In this document: positions 41,697 to 51,162 of the stretch, piece by piece | How the letters are laid out: every line of letters begins with the position of its first letter | How positions within the stretch are numbered: position 1 is the first letter of the stretch | Source: AC-32 sp963715575 | GTDB lineage: Bacteria; Actinomycetota; Thermoleophilia; Gaiellales; Gaiellaceae | Length of the DNA: 64,000 bases | Assembly (NCBI GenBank): GCA_963715575.1 | Contig: OY970250.1 | Coordinates: 682,001-746,000 of the forward strand | Reading direction: 5' to 3' | Program-made: the position numbers and the translations under genes | The notes under the pieces: model-generated | The model's input: the letters and a program-made list of their open reading frames with translations, nothing else | The model's database searches: none | Told to the model about the DNA's origin: nothing

Positions 41697-42466
41697 CGTG
41701 CTCCTTTCATGACGTCGAGCTCGTCGTCGCTCAGCTCGAGCTCGAGCGCGGCGAGGTTCTGCTTCAAATGCTCCAGCGAGAGCGTGCCCGGGATCGGCAG
41801 CATCGCCGGGGAGCGCGCCAGGAGCCACGCGAGCGCGACCTGCTCGTGCGTCGCATCGTGACGGGCGGCGATTTGGGCCACGGCGGGCGTGTCGTTGCCG
41901 CGCAACGGGAAGAACGGCACGAACGCGATCCCTTGTTCGGCGCAATGGTCGACGACCTCCTCGTGCGTCCGCTCGGCGAGGTTGTAGCGGTTCTGGACCG
42001 CCGCGATCGGGACGACCTGGCGCCCGCGCTCGAGCTCCTCGATGCCGACCTCCGAGAGCCCGACATGCCGGATCTGCCCGCGCTCGCGGAAGGCGGCGAT
42101 CGCGCCGAGACTCTCCTCGAGCGGCGTCTCGGGATCGACGCGGTGCAGGTAGTAGAGGTCGATCGTCTCGGTGCGCAGACGCCGCAGGCTCTCCTCGATC
42201 TGCGCGCTCAACGCGGCCGGGCTACCGGTGCCGGGGTGGTAGCCGCCTTTCGTGGCGACGACCACGCCGTCGGGCTGCGCCTCGCCGATCGTCGCTTCGC
42301 TCTGGCCGTCCGTGTACGTGTGGGCGGTGTCGACCATGCCGATCCCGGCGGCGGCCGCCTGCCGGATCAACTCGACGTTCTCGGGTGCCTGCCGGAGGCG
42401 GTTCGTCCCGAGCCCGATCCGCGTGATCTCCGTGTCACCCAGCGTGAGCGTCCGTCCGACGGCCAT
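41693..42466 (-). CDS. aldo/keto reductase
   Basis: The 257-residue protein is a (beta/alpha)8 barrel of the AKR family. It has IGLGTNRL at the start, MVDTAHTYTDGQSE with catalytic Asp and Tyr, VVATKGGYHPG holding the Lys, DLYYLHRVDP with the catalytic His, and the NADPH-binding end SPAMLPIPGTLSLEHLKQN. It reduces aldehydes or ketones using NADPH. Its stop overlaps the start of the DUF1801 gene, so the two are coupled; the upstream neighbour is a hypothetical membrane protein. Confidence 0.88.
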   Translation of the reverse strand: MAVGRTLTLGDTEITRIGLGTNRLRQAPENVELIRQAAAAGIGMVDTAHTYTDGQSEATIGEAQPDGVVVATKGGYHPGTGSPAALSAQIEESLRRLRTETIDLYYLHRVDPETPLEESLGAIAAFRERGQIRHVGLSEVGIEELERGRQVVPIAAVQNRYNLAERTHEEVVDHCAEQGIAFVPFFPLRGNDTPAVAQIAARHDATHEQVALAWLLARSPAMLPIPGTLSLEHLKQNLAALELELSDDELDVMKGAR

Positions 42467-42480
42467 TCGACCACAGGATG

Positions 42481-43170
42481 TCAGGACGGCGGGCCGGGCA
42501 GGCCGAGCAGCTGCACGACCGCCACCACCAGCAGCACGGCAGCGACGACGACCAGCCCGTAGCGCGCGACGCGCACCGGGAAGCGGCTGCCGATCCCGAC
42601 GAGGAACAGCACCGCGGCCAGCAAGACCGTGAGCCGCACGTACTTGTCGGCCGTGGCGGCGGCCGACTGGCCCTCCTCGAAATAGTGGTCCGCCTGGGCG
42701 GTCAAGGCCCGACCCTGCGCCTCCTGCGGAATGCGGTACTGCGGCAGGTACGACGGATCCGCCGGCGCACTCGGGTTCTTCAGTGGGCGAAGGGCGAGCC
42801 AGGCTTCGAACGCCGGCCGGTAGCCGGGGCGCAGCCGCCTGACCGCCAGGCGAAAGAGCTTCGGGTCACCCGAGGTGTATGCCGTCGCGGCCGCGTTGAA
42901 CGAGACGGAATCGAGCGTGCGGATCTGTGTCGCCTTGATCTGGGCAACGCTCGCCTTGCTCCGCGTGGAGGACGCCTTCGCGAGCGAGAGCGACGACTCG
43001 GTGCCCCACTTGGCCGCGGAGTAGCCCGACCACGCGGCGAGCAGCGCCACGACCGAGAGCAGCACCGCCTCGAAGATCGCGACGAGGCGGTCGCGCTGCG
43101 CGTGCTCGGTGTGCTCCCGGTGCTCGGCCAGCTCCTTGCCGACCTCGGTCGCTGAGAGGCCTTCGCCCAC
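42481..43170 (-). CDS. hypothetical membrane protein (229 aa, DUF4337-like)
   Basis: GTG 43170 is the start. The protein has an N-terminal charged helix (AEHREHTEHAQRDRLV), a first membrane helix (about 30-48), a long soluble middle with a KWGTESSLSLAKASSTRSK segment, and two close helices at the end (about 175-195 and 203-223). This layout with two terminal helices resembles DUF4337 membrane proteins. No enzyme motif. The function is unknown. It lies upstream of the aldo/keto reductase in the same direction. Confidence 0.6.
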   Translation of the reverse strand: MGEGLSATEVGKELAEHREHTEHAQRDRLVAIFEAVLLSVVALLAAWSGYSAAKWGTESSLSLAKASSTRSKASVAQIKATQIRTLDSVSFNAAATAYTSGDPKLFRLAVRRLRPGYRPAFEAWLALRPLKNPSAPADPSYLPQYRIPQEAQGRALTAQADHYFEEGQSAAATADKYVRLTVLLAAVLFLVGIGSRFPVRVARYGLVVVAAVLLVVAVVQLLGLPGPPS

Positions 43171-43203
43171 ACCCGAGTTCTGCCAGCCACAGGCGGCGGC
43201 GCA

Positions 43204-44637
43204 TCATCCGGAAAAGGTGATCAGGCGGCCTTCGGCGAGGGCTTCGCTCGACGCTTCGCGCACCGGACGCGGGACCATCAGCGCGACCGCGACGCCGATC
43301 GCCAGCGCGATGGCCGCCGCTGCGAACGCGATCGTGAAGCCCCGCTCGGTCGGCTCGCCGTTGGCCGCGAGCGTCGCGGCCACGATCCCAGCCGAGACCT
43401 GGCTGCCGATCGCGCCGCCGATCGTGCGGACGATCGTGTTCATCCCCGTCGCCACGCCGGTCTGCGAGGCGGGGACCGACTCGACGATCAGGTTCGCCAT
43501 CGACGAGAAGGCGAAGCCGATCCCGATCCCCATCACGGCCATCGCCGCGTAGATCTGCCAGTGCTCGCTGTGCGCGACGGTCAACAGCACGAAGGCGGCG
43601 CATGAGAAGAGCGCGCCAAGAATCAGCGGCACGCGCGAGCCGACCGTGCTCGAGAGCCGTCCCGAGATCGGCCCGGCGACGAGCATCCCCAGCGTCGCCG
43701 GAACCAGGAACAGTCCCGCCTCGGTCACCGACGCGCCGAAGCCGAAGCCCGTCGACGTCGGCAGCTCGACGAACTGCGGCACGAGCACGAACGAGGCGAA
43801 CATGCCGAAGCCGAGCACGAGCGCGGCCAGGTTGGTCGTCCACACCGGCCGCAGCCGCATCATCTGCATGTCGACGAGCGGTGAGCGCGTGCGCGACTCG
43901 ACCCGGACCCAGACCGGGATCAGCACGGCAGCGACGACGAACAGGCCGAGTGTCCGCGGGGACGTCCAGCCCCACGTCGCGCCCTGGCTGACGGGGACGA
44001 GCAGCGCGACGAGCCAGGCGCCGAGCAGCACCGCGCCGAGCGAGTCGACCCGCCCGCGAGTCTTCACCGGCGACTCCGGGACGAAGAGGACGATCCCGAT
44101 GGTCGCCAGGATCACCGCGCCCAGCGGGAACCAGAAGAGCCAGTGGTAGGAGAAGTGCTCGACGATCGGGCCGGCGAGCACGATCCCGAGGCCGCCGCCG
44201 ATGCCCAGGATCGCCGAGATGAGCGCGATCCCCTGCGGGACGCGCCGCGGCGGGAACTCGTCGCGGATGATCGCGAACGAGAGCGGGAAGACGGCGCCGC
44301 CGGCGCCCTGGATCACGCGCGCGACGATCATCACGCCGATCGAGGTCGCGAGCGCGGCCAGCAGCGTCCCGAACGCGAGCACCACCAGGACGACGACCAT
44401 CGTCCGCTTCTTGCCGTACATGTCGCCCAACCGGCCGGCAATCGGCGTCACGACGGACGCGCTCAGCAGGTAGGCGGTCAGGATCCAGGCCGCTCCGGCG
44501 GTCGTCGTGTCCAGGTCGTGCTGGATCGTCAGCAGCGCCGGCGCGACGAGCGACTGCAGCAGCGCGTAGGCGACCGCCGCCACCGCCAGCAGCGTGAAGG
44601 TGACGTTGTAGTGCTGGCGCTCGACCCCCGAGCTCAC
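43204..44637 (-). CDS. MFS transporter (DHA2-like)
   Basis: The 477-residue protein has about fourteen membrane helices, with the motif LSASVVTPIAGRLGDMYGKKR after helix 2 and the VIQGAGGAVFPLSF segment of DHA2-type drug/H+ antiporters. It exports small molecules using the proton gradient; substrates are not evident. Its GTG start overlaps the stop of the CoA transferase gene by four bases, so they share a transcript. A multidrug efflux role is the usual annotation. Confidence 0.87.
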   Translation of the reverse strand: MSSGVERQHYNVTFTLLAVAAVAYALLQSLVAPALLTIQHDLDTTTAGAAWILTAYLLSASVVTPIAGRLGDMYGKKRTMVVVLVVLAFGTLLAALATSIGVMIVARVIQGAGGAVFPLSFAIIRDEFPPRRVPQGIALISAILGIGGGLGIVLAGPIVEHFSYHWLFWFPLGAVILATIGIVLFVPESPVKTRGRVDSLGAVLLGAWLVALLVPVSQGATWGWTSPRTLGLFVVAAVLIPVWVRVESRTRSPLVDMQMMRLRPVWTTNLAALVLGFGMFASFVLVPQFVELPTSTGFGFGASVTEAGLFLVPATLGMLVAGPISGRLSSTVGSRVPLILGALFSCAAFVLLTVAHSEHWQIYAAMAVMGIGIGFAFSSMANLIVESVPASQTGVATGMNTIVRTIGGAIGSQVSAGIVAATLAANGEPTERGFTIAFAAAAIALAIGVAVALMVPRPVREASSEALAEGRLITFSG

Positions 44638-45752
44638 GCGCCCGACGGTAGCAGCAGCGTCTCGATCTGCTCGCCGTCGTAGCCAAGCTCGGCGAGCACC
44701 TCGCGAGAGTGCTGGCCGAGCAGCGGCGGCGGCCCCGGCTCCGTCCGCGGGCCGAGCGCCGAGCGCACGAGCGGCAAGGTCCCGATCGCCGGATGTTCAA
44801 CGCTCACGGTGCGCGCATCGGCGAGCGCCTCGAGCACGCCGCGCACCTTGCCGGCGGGAACCCCGGCCTTGCGCAAGCGGTCGACCCATTCATCCGCGGG
44901 CGCCGCGGCGAAGACCTCTCCGAGCTCGGCCGCGAGCTCTTCGCGTTGCTCGACACGCTCGGGATTCGTCGCGAAGCGAAGCAGATCCGGCCGCTCGAGC
45001 GCCTCGCAGAGCCGCGCGAACAGGCCGTCGTTGGCAGCGGCCACGGCAAGCTCGCCGTCCGCGGTGGCGAAGGTTTCGTACGGGACGATGTTCGGGTGCG
45101 CATTGCCGTGGCGTGCCGGCTCCACGCCGGTGACGAGCGCGCCCTGCGCGACGTTCACGAGCGCCGAGAGCGCAACGTCGTAGAGCGAGATCTCGACCTG
45201 CGCCCCGCCGCCCCCGACCAGCGCGCCGAGGATCGCGGTCGCGGCTGCGTAGCCCGCCAGCACGTCCACGACGGCAACGCCGACCTTCGACGGGGCCCCG
45301 TCGGCCCCGCCGGTGATCGCCATCAGGCCGCTCTCGGCCTGGACGATGAAGTCGTAGCCGGGCCGATCGTCGCCGAAGCCGCGGATCGAGCAGTAGACGA
45401 GCTGCGGGTTCTCGCGGGCGAGCTGCTCGTACCCGGCGCCGAGCCGCTCGGCCGTGCCGGCACGGAAGTTCTCGATCACGACGTCCGCTCGGCGGGCGAG
45501 CCGACGCAGCGCTTCCTTGGCTTCCGGCTGCGCCAGATCGAGTGCAACCGAGCGCTTGCCGCGGTTGACGGCCAGGAAGTACGCCGACTCGCCACCGGCA
45601 AAGGGCGGCCCCCATGTGCGCGTCTCGTCACCCTCGCCCGGACGCTCCACCTTGATCACGTCGGCGCCGAGGTCGGCCAGCAGCATCGTGCAGTACGGCC
45701 CCGCGAGGACGCGCGAGAGGTCGAGCACGCGGATGCCGTCGAGCGGCGGCAT
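44634..45752 (-). CDS. CaiB/BaiF family (class III) CoA transferase
   Basis: The 372-residue protein has the class III CoA-transferase pattern: RVLDLSRVLAGPYCTMLLADLGADVIKVE at the start, NRGKRSVALDL, VVIENFRAGTAERLG, and the GYDFIVQAESGLMAITG segment before the catalytic-Asp region. These enzymes move CoA between acyl-CoA and acids such as carnitine, oxalate or succinate. Substrate cannot be told. It is encoded upstream of, and coupled to, an MFS transporter, which may import or export the related acid. Confidence 0.9.
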   Translation of the reverse strand: MPPLDGIRVLDLSRVLAGPYCTMLLADLGADVIKVERPGEGDETRTWGPPFAGGESAYFLAVNRGKRSVALDLAQPEAKEALRRLARRADVVIENFRAGTAERLGAGYEQLARENPQLVYCSIRGFGDDRPGYDFIVQAESGLMAITGGADGAPSKVGVAVVDVLAGYAAATAILGALVGGGGAQVEISLYDVALSALVNVAQGALVTGVEPARHGNAHPNIVPYETFATADGELAVAAANDGLFARLCEALERPDLLRFATNPERVEQREELAAELGEVFAAAPADEWVDRLRKAGVPAGKVRGVLEALADARTVSVEHPAIGTLPLVRSALGPRTEPGPPPLLGQHSREVLAELGYDGEQIETLLLPSGA

Positions 45753-45775
45753 CCGCGCATCCTACGGTCGTCCCG

Positions 45776-47227
45776 CTAGGCGGCCTGGTCGAGCAGGACG
45801 GGCTCTTCCTCGCGAGCGCGGGCCGGGGGCGGCGCCGAGCGGACGAGCGTGACCGCGATCGCAGCGCCGAGCAGAAGTAGCCCCGTGAGCGCGTAGAGCC
45901 CGGTCTGGAAACCGTGGTCGAGCGCGACGCCGGCCGGGGCGAGCGCGTGCGTATCGGCGTAGTTGCTCGTCGAGGTGGCGGCGATCGCGCTGACGGCCGC
46001 GATCCCGACCGCCCCGCCGATCTGGCGGCTCGTGTTGACCAGGCCGGAGGCGACCCCGGCATCGGCCGGTTCGACGCCGGTCAGGCTGGCGATCGTCACC
46101 GGGACGAACGAAAGGCCCATGCCCGCGCCGCCGAGCACGAAGGCCGGGAAGAGGTCCCAGAAGTAGCTGCCGTCGACGGGCAGGCGCGTCAGCCAGGCGA
46201 CCGAGAGCGCGCTGGCGAGCAGGCCGGCGGTCAGCGTCGGGCGCACGCCGAAGCGCGAGACCACCAGCTGCGCGATGTTCGAGGTGACGACGACGGTGAG
46301 CGCGAAGCCGGTGAAGGCGAGGCCGCTCTCGACCGCCGAGTAGTGCAGGACGTCCTGCAGGTACAGCGTCAGCAGGAAGAACTCCGAGAACGCGACCGCG
46401 CCGACGATCGCCATCGCCGCGTTGGCACCGGTGAGCGTTCGCGAGCGGAAGATCCGCAGCGGCAACAGCGGGTAGGGCGAGCGCAGCTCGATCAGGACGA
46501 ACGCGCCGACCAGCGCGGCCGCGACGCCGAAGAGCGCGAGCGTGCCGGGGGCGCCCCAGCCGTGACTGGCCGCGCGGGTGGTCGCGTAGACGAGCAGCAT
46601 CAGGCCGGCGGTGATGCTCGCCGCGCCGCGGATGTCGAAGTGACGGTGCGCCAGGGCGACGCGCCCGACCGGTAGCAGCACCGGCGTCAGCGCGATGGCC
46701 GCGATCCCCACCGGGACGTTGATGAAGAAGACCCACGACCAGCTCAGGTACGAAGTCAGGACGCCGCCGAGCAGCACGCCGACCGCGGCGCCGGAGCCGG
46801 AGGCCGCGCCGTAGATCCCGAGCGCGAGGTTGCGCTCGCGGCCCTCCGTGAACATCGTCATCAGCAGCGACAGCGCCGCCGGCGCGAGCAGTGCGCCGCC
46901 GAGGCCCTGGAGCGCGCGGAAGCCGATCAGCGAGGCCTCGGACCAGGCGAGGCCGCAGAGCAGCGAGCTGACCGAGAAGACGACGAGCCCCGCGATGAAG
47001 AGCCGCCTGCGCCCGAGCAGGTCGGCGAGCCGGCCGCCGAGCAGCAGCGCGCCGCCGAACAGGATCGCGTACGCCGAGATGACCCACTGCAGGTTCGCCT
47101 GGGAGAAGTCCAGGTCGGTCTTGATCGACGGCAGCGCCACGTTCACGATCGCGACGTCGAGGATGACCATGAACTGCGCGGTGACGATCAGTGCGAGTGC
47201 GCTCCAGCGGTGGTCGGCTCTGCTCAC
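45776..47227 (-). CDS. MFS drug-efflux transporter (DHA2-like, EmrB type)
   Basis: The GTG 47227 start is chosen because AAGGAG lies at proper distance; a longer frame to 47260 has none. The protein has fourteen helices with MVILDVAIVNVALPSI in helix 1 and LLGGRLADLLGRRR after helix 2, the hallmark of DHA2 exporters. The gene is divergent from marR, with a 15-base palindrome between. It is probably a MarR-controlled multidrug pump. Confidence 0.88.
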   Translation of the reverse strand: MSRADHRWSALALIVTAQFMVILDVAIVNVALPSIKTDLDFSQANLQWVISAYAILFGGALLLGGRLADLLGRRRLFIAGLVVFSVSSLLCGLAWSEASLIGFRALQGLGGALLAPAALSLLMTMFTEGRERNLALGIYGAASGSGAAVGVLLGGVLTSYLSWSWVFFINVPVGIAAIALTPVLLPVGRVALAHRHFDIRGAASITAGLMLLVYATTRAASHGWGAPGTLALFGVAAALVGAFVLIELRSPYPLLPLRIFRSRTLTGANAAMAIVGAVAFSEFFLLTLYLQDVLHYSAVESGLAFTGFALTVVVTSNIAQLVVSRFGVRPTLTAGLLASALSVAWLTRLPVDGSYFWDLFPAFVLGGAGMGLSFVPVTIASLTGVEPADAGVASGLVNTSRQIGGAVGIAAVSAIAATSTSNYADTHALAPAGVALDHGFQTGLYALTGLLLLGAAIAVTLVRSAPPPARAREEEPVLLDQAA

Positions 47228-47246
47228 GTTGTTGTTCTCCTTAATC

Positions 47247-47261
47247 GTTGATTTCTTCAAC
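47247..47261. promoter_or_regulatory. palindrome between the MFS pump and marR (candidate MarR operator)
   Basis: GTTGA-TTTCT-TCAAC, a perfect five-base inverted repeat in a markedly AT-rich patch of the otherwise GC-rich region. It lies 20 bases from the pump start and 42 from the MarR start. MarR proteins usually bind such sites and repress both genes. Confidence 0.6.
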
Positions 47262-47302
47262 TATCATACACAACAACCCTTGAGCGCGCTACGCTATTCC
47301 CG

Positions 47303-47788
47303 ATGAACGTCACCACTTCGCAAACTTCGGCCGAGCGGCTCCCTGCGGAGCTGGTGGCCTCCACGTCCTTCCTGCTCAAGCGGCTGGGCTTCGCCGCCAA
47401 GGAGCGAGGGGTCGCCGCCTACGAGGAGACGGGCCTCCACCCGTACCACTTCGGGGTGCTGCTGGTGCTCGACGAGGGCTCGCGCGAGACGCAGGGCTCG
47501 ATCGCCGACGCGCTCGGCTACGACCGCGGCCAGCTGGTCGGGCTGCTCGACGAGCTCGAGGAGCAGGGGCTCGTCGAGCGGAAGCGTGACCCGAACGACC
47601 GCCGTCGGCATCTCGTGCGGCTCACCTCGGACGGCAAGAAGGAGCTCCGCCGGCTTCGGACAGTCGCCAAGCAGCTCGACGACGACTTCCTCGCAACGCT
47701 CTCGGACGACGAGCGCAAGGCACTGCACGCGCTGCTGCTGCGGCTCGCCGAGGTGCACGAGCCGCGCTGCTCGCCGCTGGGCACCTAA
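47303..47788 (+). CDS. MarR family transcription regulator
   Basis: The 161-residue protein has the winged-helix MarR fold: helix SFLLKRLGFAAKERGVAAYEE, DNA-binding segment GSIADALGYDRGQLVGLLDELEEQGLVERKRDPNDRRRH with the DxRxx wing, and a C-terminal dimer helix. It should sense a small ligand and repress the divergent MFS pump and itself through the palindrome between. Its stop overlaps the convergent stop of the PhnB-like gene by four bases. Confidence 0.92.
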   Translation: MNVTTSQTSAERLPAELVASTSFLLKRLGFAAKERGVAAYEETGLHPYHFGVLLVLDEGSRETQGSIADALGYDRGQLVGLLDELEEQGLVERKRDPNDRRRHLVRLTSDGKKELRRLRTVAKQLDDDFLATLSDDERKALHALLLRLAEVHEPRCSPLGT

Positions 47789-48252
47789 GCGGCCACGCGC
47801 TCGAGCTCGGCGATCTCGATCTTCCCCATCTGCAGCATCGCGGCCATCACGCGCTGTGACTTCTCGCGGTCGGGGTCGCCGAGCAGCTCCGTCAGCCGGG
47901 TCGGGACGACCTGCCAGGAGAGGCCGAAGCGGTCCTTCAGCCAGCCGCAGGGGCCGTGCTCGCCGCCCTCGCCCAGCTTCTCCCAGTAGTGGTCGACCTC
48001 GTCCTGGTCGCGGCAGGGGATCTGGAACGAGACCGCCTCGTTGAACGTGAAGTCGGGCCCGCCGTTGAGCGCGAGGAACTCGTGCCCGTCGAGCTCGAAG
48101 GTGACCGTCATCACCGTCCCCTCGTCGCGGGGGCCGGCCGAGCCGTAGCGCGCGACCTCGAGGATCTTCGAGTTCGGGAAGACCGAGGTGTAGAGCTCGG
48201 CGGCGTCCTCCCCTTCGGTGTCGAACCAGAGACACGGGGTCAGCTGCGGCAT
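47785..48252 (-). CDS. PhnB-like/VOC family protein (3-demethylubiquinone methyltransferase-like)
   Basis: The 155-residue protein has TPCLWFDTEGEDAAELYTSVFPNSKI, EFLALNGGP, PCRDQDEVDHYWEKL and GWLKDRFGLSWQVVP. This is the pattern of PhnB-like VOC proteins annotated as 3-demethylubiquinone-9 3-methyltransferase domains, though methyl transfer is doubtful. It may bind a small molecule or metal. Convergent with marR. Confidence 0.85.
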   Translation of the reverse strand: MPQLTPCLWFDTEGEDAAELYTSVFPNSKILEVARYGSAGPRDEGTVMTVTFELDGHEFLALNGGPDFTFNEAVSFQIPCRDQDEVDHYWEKLGEGGEHGPCGWLKDRFGLSWQVVPTRLTELLGDPDREKSQRVMAAMLQMGKIEIAELERVAA

Positions 48253-48391
48253 CGTTCGCTCCTCTCGTCGGGTTCCGTCACCAGCTAGGACGGCGCGTCC
48301 GGCGGAAACTCATCGCCGCTGGGCCGCACGGCCGCGCGGATGAGCCGTTCGGCCCATTGCGCCGGGCGCAGGCGCGAGCAAGGCTGGACGC

Positions 48392-48508
48392 ATGGTCGTC
48401 ACGCTCGGATTGTTCCCGCTCGCGACGATGCTCGTGCTCCTCTTCGCCGCGGTCTGGATCCGCGAAGGGCGGGCTACTGCGCCCGAGCGCCCGCCGGTGC
48501 GGCGGTAG
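48392..48508 (+). CDS. possible small membrane peptide (38 aa)
   Basis: ATG 48392 opens a short frame with a clear hydrophobic helix (LGLFPLATMLVLLFAAVW) and a basic, proline-rich end (PERPPVRR). It ends at TAG 48506-48508 and overlaps the 3' end of the MFS gene on the other strand. An AAGG lies nine bases upstream, a weak ribosome site. Could be chance. Confidence 0.3.
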   Translation: MVVTLGLFPLATMLVLLFAAVWIREGRATAPERPPVRR

Positions 48509-49967
48509 CCCGGCGCACGGCATTGATCGGTCGTGCGACGGCCTCGAGCGACTTGCCCGCCGCCTCGACGCCGAGCAGCACCTCGATGATCCCGCCGAGG
48601 ATCATGATCGCCCCGCCGATCACGAACGCCAACGCGACGTCGGACACCGAGCCGGTCTCGATCAGCTTGCCGAAGGTCCACGGCGCCGCGATCGCGATCC
48701 CCGTGCCGACCGCGTAGAAGAGGGCGATCGCCATCGCCCGCGTCTCCATCGGGAAGATCTCGCTGACGGTGAGGTAGGCCGCGCTCGCACCCGCCGAGGC
48801 GAAGAAGAAGCAGATCGACCAGCAGATCGTCAGCGTCAGGGCCGAGAGCTTGCCCTCGTGGAAGAGCCACGCGGTCACCAGCAGGATCGCCCCCGAGGCG
48901 ATGTAGCTCGTCGAGATCATCACCTTGCGCCCGACGGTGTCGAACAGCGGCCCCAGCACCCAGGGGCCGACCAGGTTGCCGAGCGCGAACGGGATGATGT
49001 AGAGCGGCGCGTTGGCCTCCGAGGCGTGGAAGAAGGTCGTCATCACCGAGACCATCCCGAAGAGGGTCGCGTTGTAGAGCACCGCCTGCGAGGACATGAG
49101 CGCGAGCCCGAGCACGCCGCGGTCGGGGTACTCCTTGATCACGTGCTTGGCGATCGCGATGAAGCCGATCGACTCGCGCTGCTCGATCTCCAGCTCCTCG
49201 CCTTCGGGCTCGGGCAGATTCGGATGAGTCTTCTTCACCTCCGCTTCGATCTGCTCCACCACCTCGCTGGCCTCGTCCGCGCGCCCGTGCGTGAGCAGCC
49301 AGCGCGGGCTCTCGGGGACGAGGTGGCGGACGAAGAGGATCCCGATTGCGAGGATCGCGCCGAGGCCGAAGCCGAGCCGCCAGCCGATCGCCGGCTCGAG
49401 CACGTTCAGCAGCACGACGGTCATCCCGGCGGCGACGGCGGTGCCGATCCACCACGAGCTGTTGATCGCGAGCGCAACACGGCCGCGGACGCGCGCGGGC
49501 ACGAGCTCGTCGATCGCCGAGTTGATCGCGGAGTACTCGCCGCCGATCCCGGCGCCGGCGAGCACGCGGAAGAGCATGAACGACCAGAAGCTCCAGGCCA
49601 GCGCGGTGGCGACCGTGAAGACCAGGTAGACGCCGAGCGTGATCATGAACAGCTTGCGGCGGCCGAAGCGATCGGTCAGGTAGCCGAAGAAGAGCGCGCC
49701 GGCGACGGCGCCCGCGAGGTAGAAGCTCCCGGCCGCGGTCGCCTGCGACGTCGTCAGGCCGAGCGTGTCCTTCGAGGTCAGGGCGCCGGAGATCGACCCG
49801 ACGAGCGTCACCTCCAGCCCGTCGAGGATCCACGTCACGCCGAGCGCGATCACGACCAGCCAGTGCCAGCGGCTCCACGGCAGGCGGTCGAGGCGTGCGG
49901 GAATGTTCGTCTTGACGGTCTCGCCGGTCCCGCCGGTCACGCCTACCGTTGCCGCTTCTGCACTCAC
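48474..49967 (-). CDS. MFS transporter of the sugar/metabolite porter type
   Basis: The protein of about 497 residues has twelve membrane helices. The N-terminal half carries the sugar-porter sequences FYLAGAVAGALFFGYLTDRFGRRK and RVLAGAGIGGEYSAINSAIDELVPARVRGR, and a soluble loop of about 50 residues follows helix 6 (PEPEGEELEIEQRESIG). The GTG at 49967 is used; a TTG at 49985 is also open. Similar porters take up or export sugars, metabolites or aromatic acids. No regulator is adjacent. Confidence 0.85.
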   Translation of the reverse strand: MSAEAATVGVTGGTGETVKTNIPARLDRLPWSRWHWLVVIALGVTWILDGLEVTLVGSISGALTSKDTLGLTTSQATAAGSFYLAGAVAGALFFGYLTDRFGRRKLFMITLGVYLVFTVATALAWSFWSFMLFRVLAGAGIGGEYSAINSAIDELVPARVRGRVALAINSSWWIGTAVAAGMTVVLLNVLEPAIGWRLGFGLGAILAIGILFVRHLVPESPRWLLTHGRADEASEVVEQIEAEVKKTHPNLPEPEGEELEIEQRESIGFIAIAKHVIKEYPDRGVLGLALMSSQAVLYNATLFGMVSVMTTFFHASEANAPLYIIPFALGNLVGPWVLGPLFDTVGRKVMISTSYIASGAILLVTAWLFHEGKLSALTLTICWSICFFFASAGASAAYLTVSEIFPMETRAMAIALFYAVGTGIAIAAPWTFGKLIETGSVSDVALAFVIGGAIMILGGIIEVLLGVEAAGKSLEAVARPINAVRRATAAPAGARAQ

Positions 49968-50085
49968 CCCGAGGAAAACGGCCAAGCAGCGGTTTCCGTT
50001 ACGCCGCGCGCAGTCAGTTCACCGATGATTTCTGCCGCCGGATCCGGTCTACTGCAAGACGATCGTCGAAACGGAGGTGGAGGGA

Positions 50086-51162
50086 ATGTCGAAGAGCGTG
50101 CTCCTGGTCGGTACGCGCAAGGGCCTGTTCGTGCTGGAGAGCGGCGACCGCCGGGACTGGAGCGTGCGCGGGCCCTACTGCGAGAGCTGGCCTATCTACC
50201 AAGCCGTGCTCGACGCCGAGTCGGGGACGATCTACGCCGCAGCGGCGAGCGAGTGGTTCGGCTCGGCGATCTGGCGCAGCGCCGATCTCGGCGAGACCTG
50301 GGAGCACTCGAGCGAGGGGATCGGCTACCCGGAAGAGGACGGCGGTCTGAAGCTGTCGAAGGTCTCGTCCGTGATGCCGGCGCACGGCCGGCTGCTCGTC
50401 GGCGCGGAGTCGGCCGGCCTGTTCGAGAGCACCGACGGCGGCAAGACCTTCTCGCTCGTGACGACGTTCGAAGGCCAGGAGGGCCGCGAGGCCTGGAACG
50501 ACCCGGCGCAGCAGCCGCCCGGCCACCTCGGCCTGTCCGCGATCATCCCCCACCCCGAGGAGCGCGAGCGCTTCTGGGTCATCGTCCAGGGGTACAGCCT
50601 GTTCGAGACGACCGACGGCGGCAAGACGTGGGCGCCGCGTAACAAGGGCCTCCGCCGCGACTGGCCCGCCGAGTACGAGGAGATCGGCTTCTGCGTCCAC
50701 AAGGTGGCGCCCGCCGCCGACTTCGAGCGGATGTACCAGCAGAACCACGTGGGCATGCACCGCTCCGACGACGCCGGCCAGACGTGGACGGAGATCACGG
50801 AGGGCCTGCCGACGGACTTCGGCTTCGCCGCCGCGACGCACCCCCACGACCGCGACACCTTCTACGTGATCCCGCTCGACGGGGGCCACGGCCGGACGAT
50901 GCCGGACGGTCACGCCGCCGTCTGGCGAACGCGCGATGCCGGCTCGAGCTGGCAGCAGCTCGACAACGGCCTGCCGACAGACGACGCCTACGTCGGCGTC
51001 CTGCGAGAGGGCATGGCCTTCGACGACCGCGACGAGCCGGGCCTCTACTTCGGCACGAGCACGGGGCAGCTGTTCGCCAGCACCGACGAGGGTGAGAGCT
51101 GGGGCCAGGTCGGCGGCCTCTTTCCTGGCATCACTTCGGTCACCGTCGCAACCGTCGAGTGA
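50086..51162 (+). CDS. Asp-box (BNR/sialidase-like) beta-propeller protein
   Basis: ATG 50086 follows GGAGGTGGAGG. The 358-residue protein has no signal peptide. At least five Asp-box motifs appear: STDGGKTF, TTDGGKTW, SDDAGQTW, TRDAGSSW and STDEGESW, each ending a propeller blade. This fold occurs in sialidases, VPS10/sortilin and exo-alpha-sialidase-like proteins, but catalytic sialidase residues are not evident. Its stop codon overlaps the next gene's start (TGATG), and that gene codes for a ThiS/MoaD-like protein, an association seen in actinobacteria. Confidence 0.8.
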   Translation: MSKSVLLVGTRKGLFVLESGDRRDWSVRGPYCESWPIYQAVLDAESGTIYAAAASEWFGSAIWRSADLGETWEHSSEGIGYPEEDGGLKLSKVSSVMPAHGRLLVGAESAGLFESTDGGKTFSLVTTFEGQEGREAWNDPAQQPPGHLGLSAIIPHPEERERFWVIVQGYSLFETTDGGKTWAPRNKGLRRDWPAEYEEIGFCVHKVAPAADFERMYQQNHVGMHRSDDAGQTWTEITEGLPTDFGFAAATHPHDRDTFYVIPLDGGHGRTMPDGHAAVWRTRDAGSSWQQLDNGLPTDDAYVGVLREGMAFDDRDEPGLYFGTSTGQLFASTDEGESWGQVGGLFPGITSVTVATVE

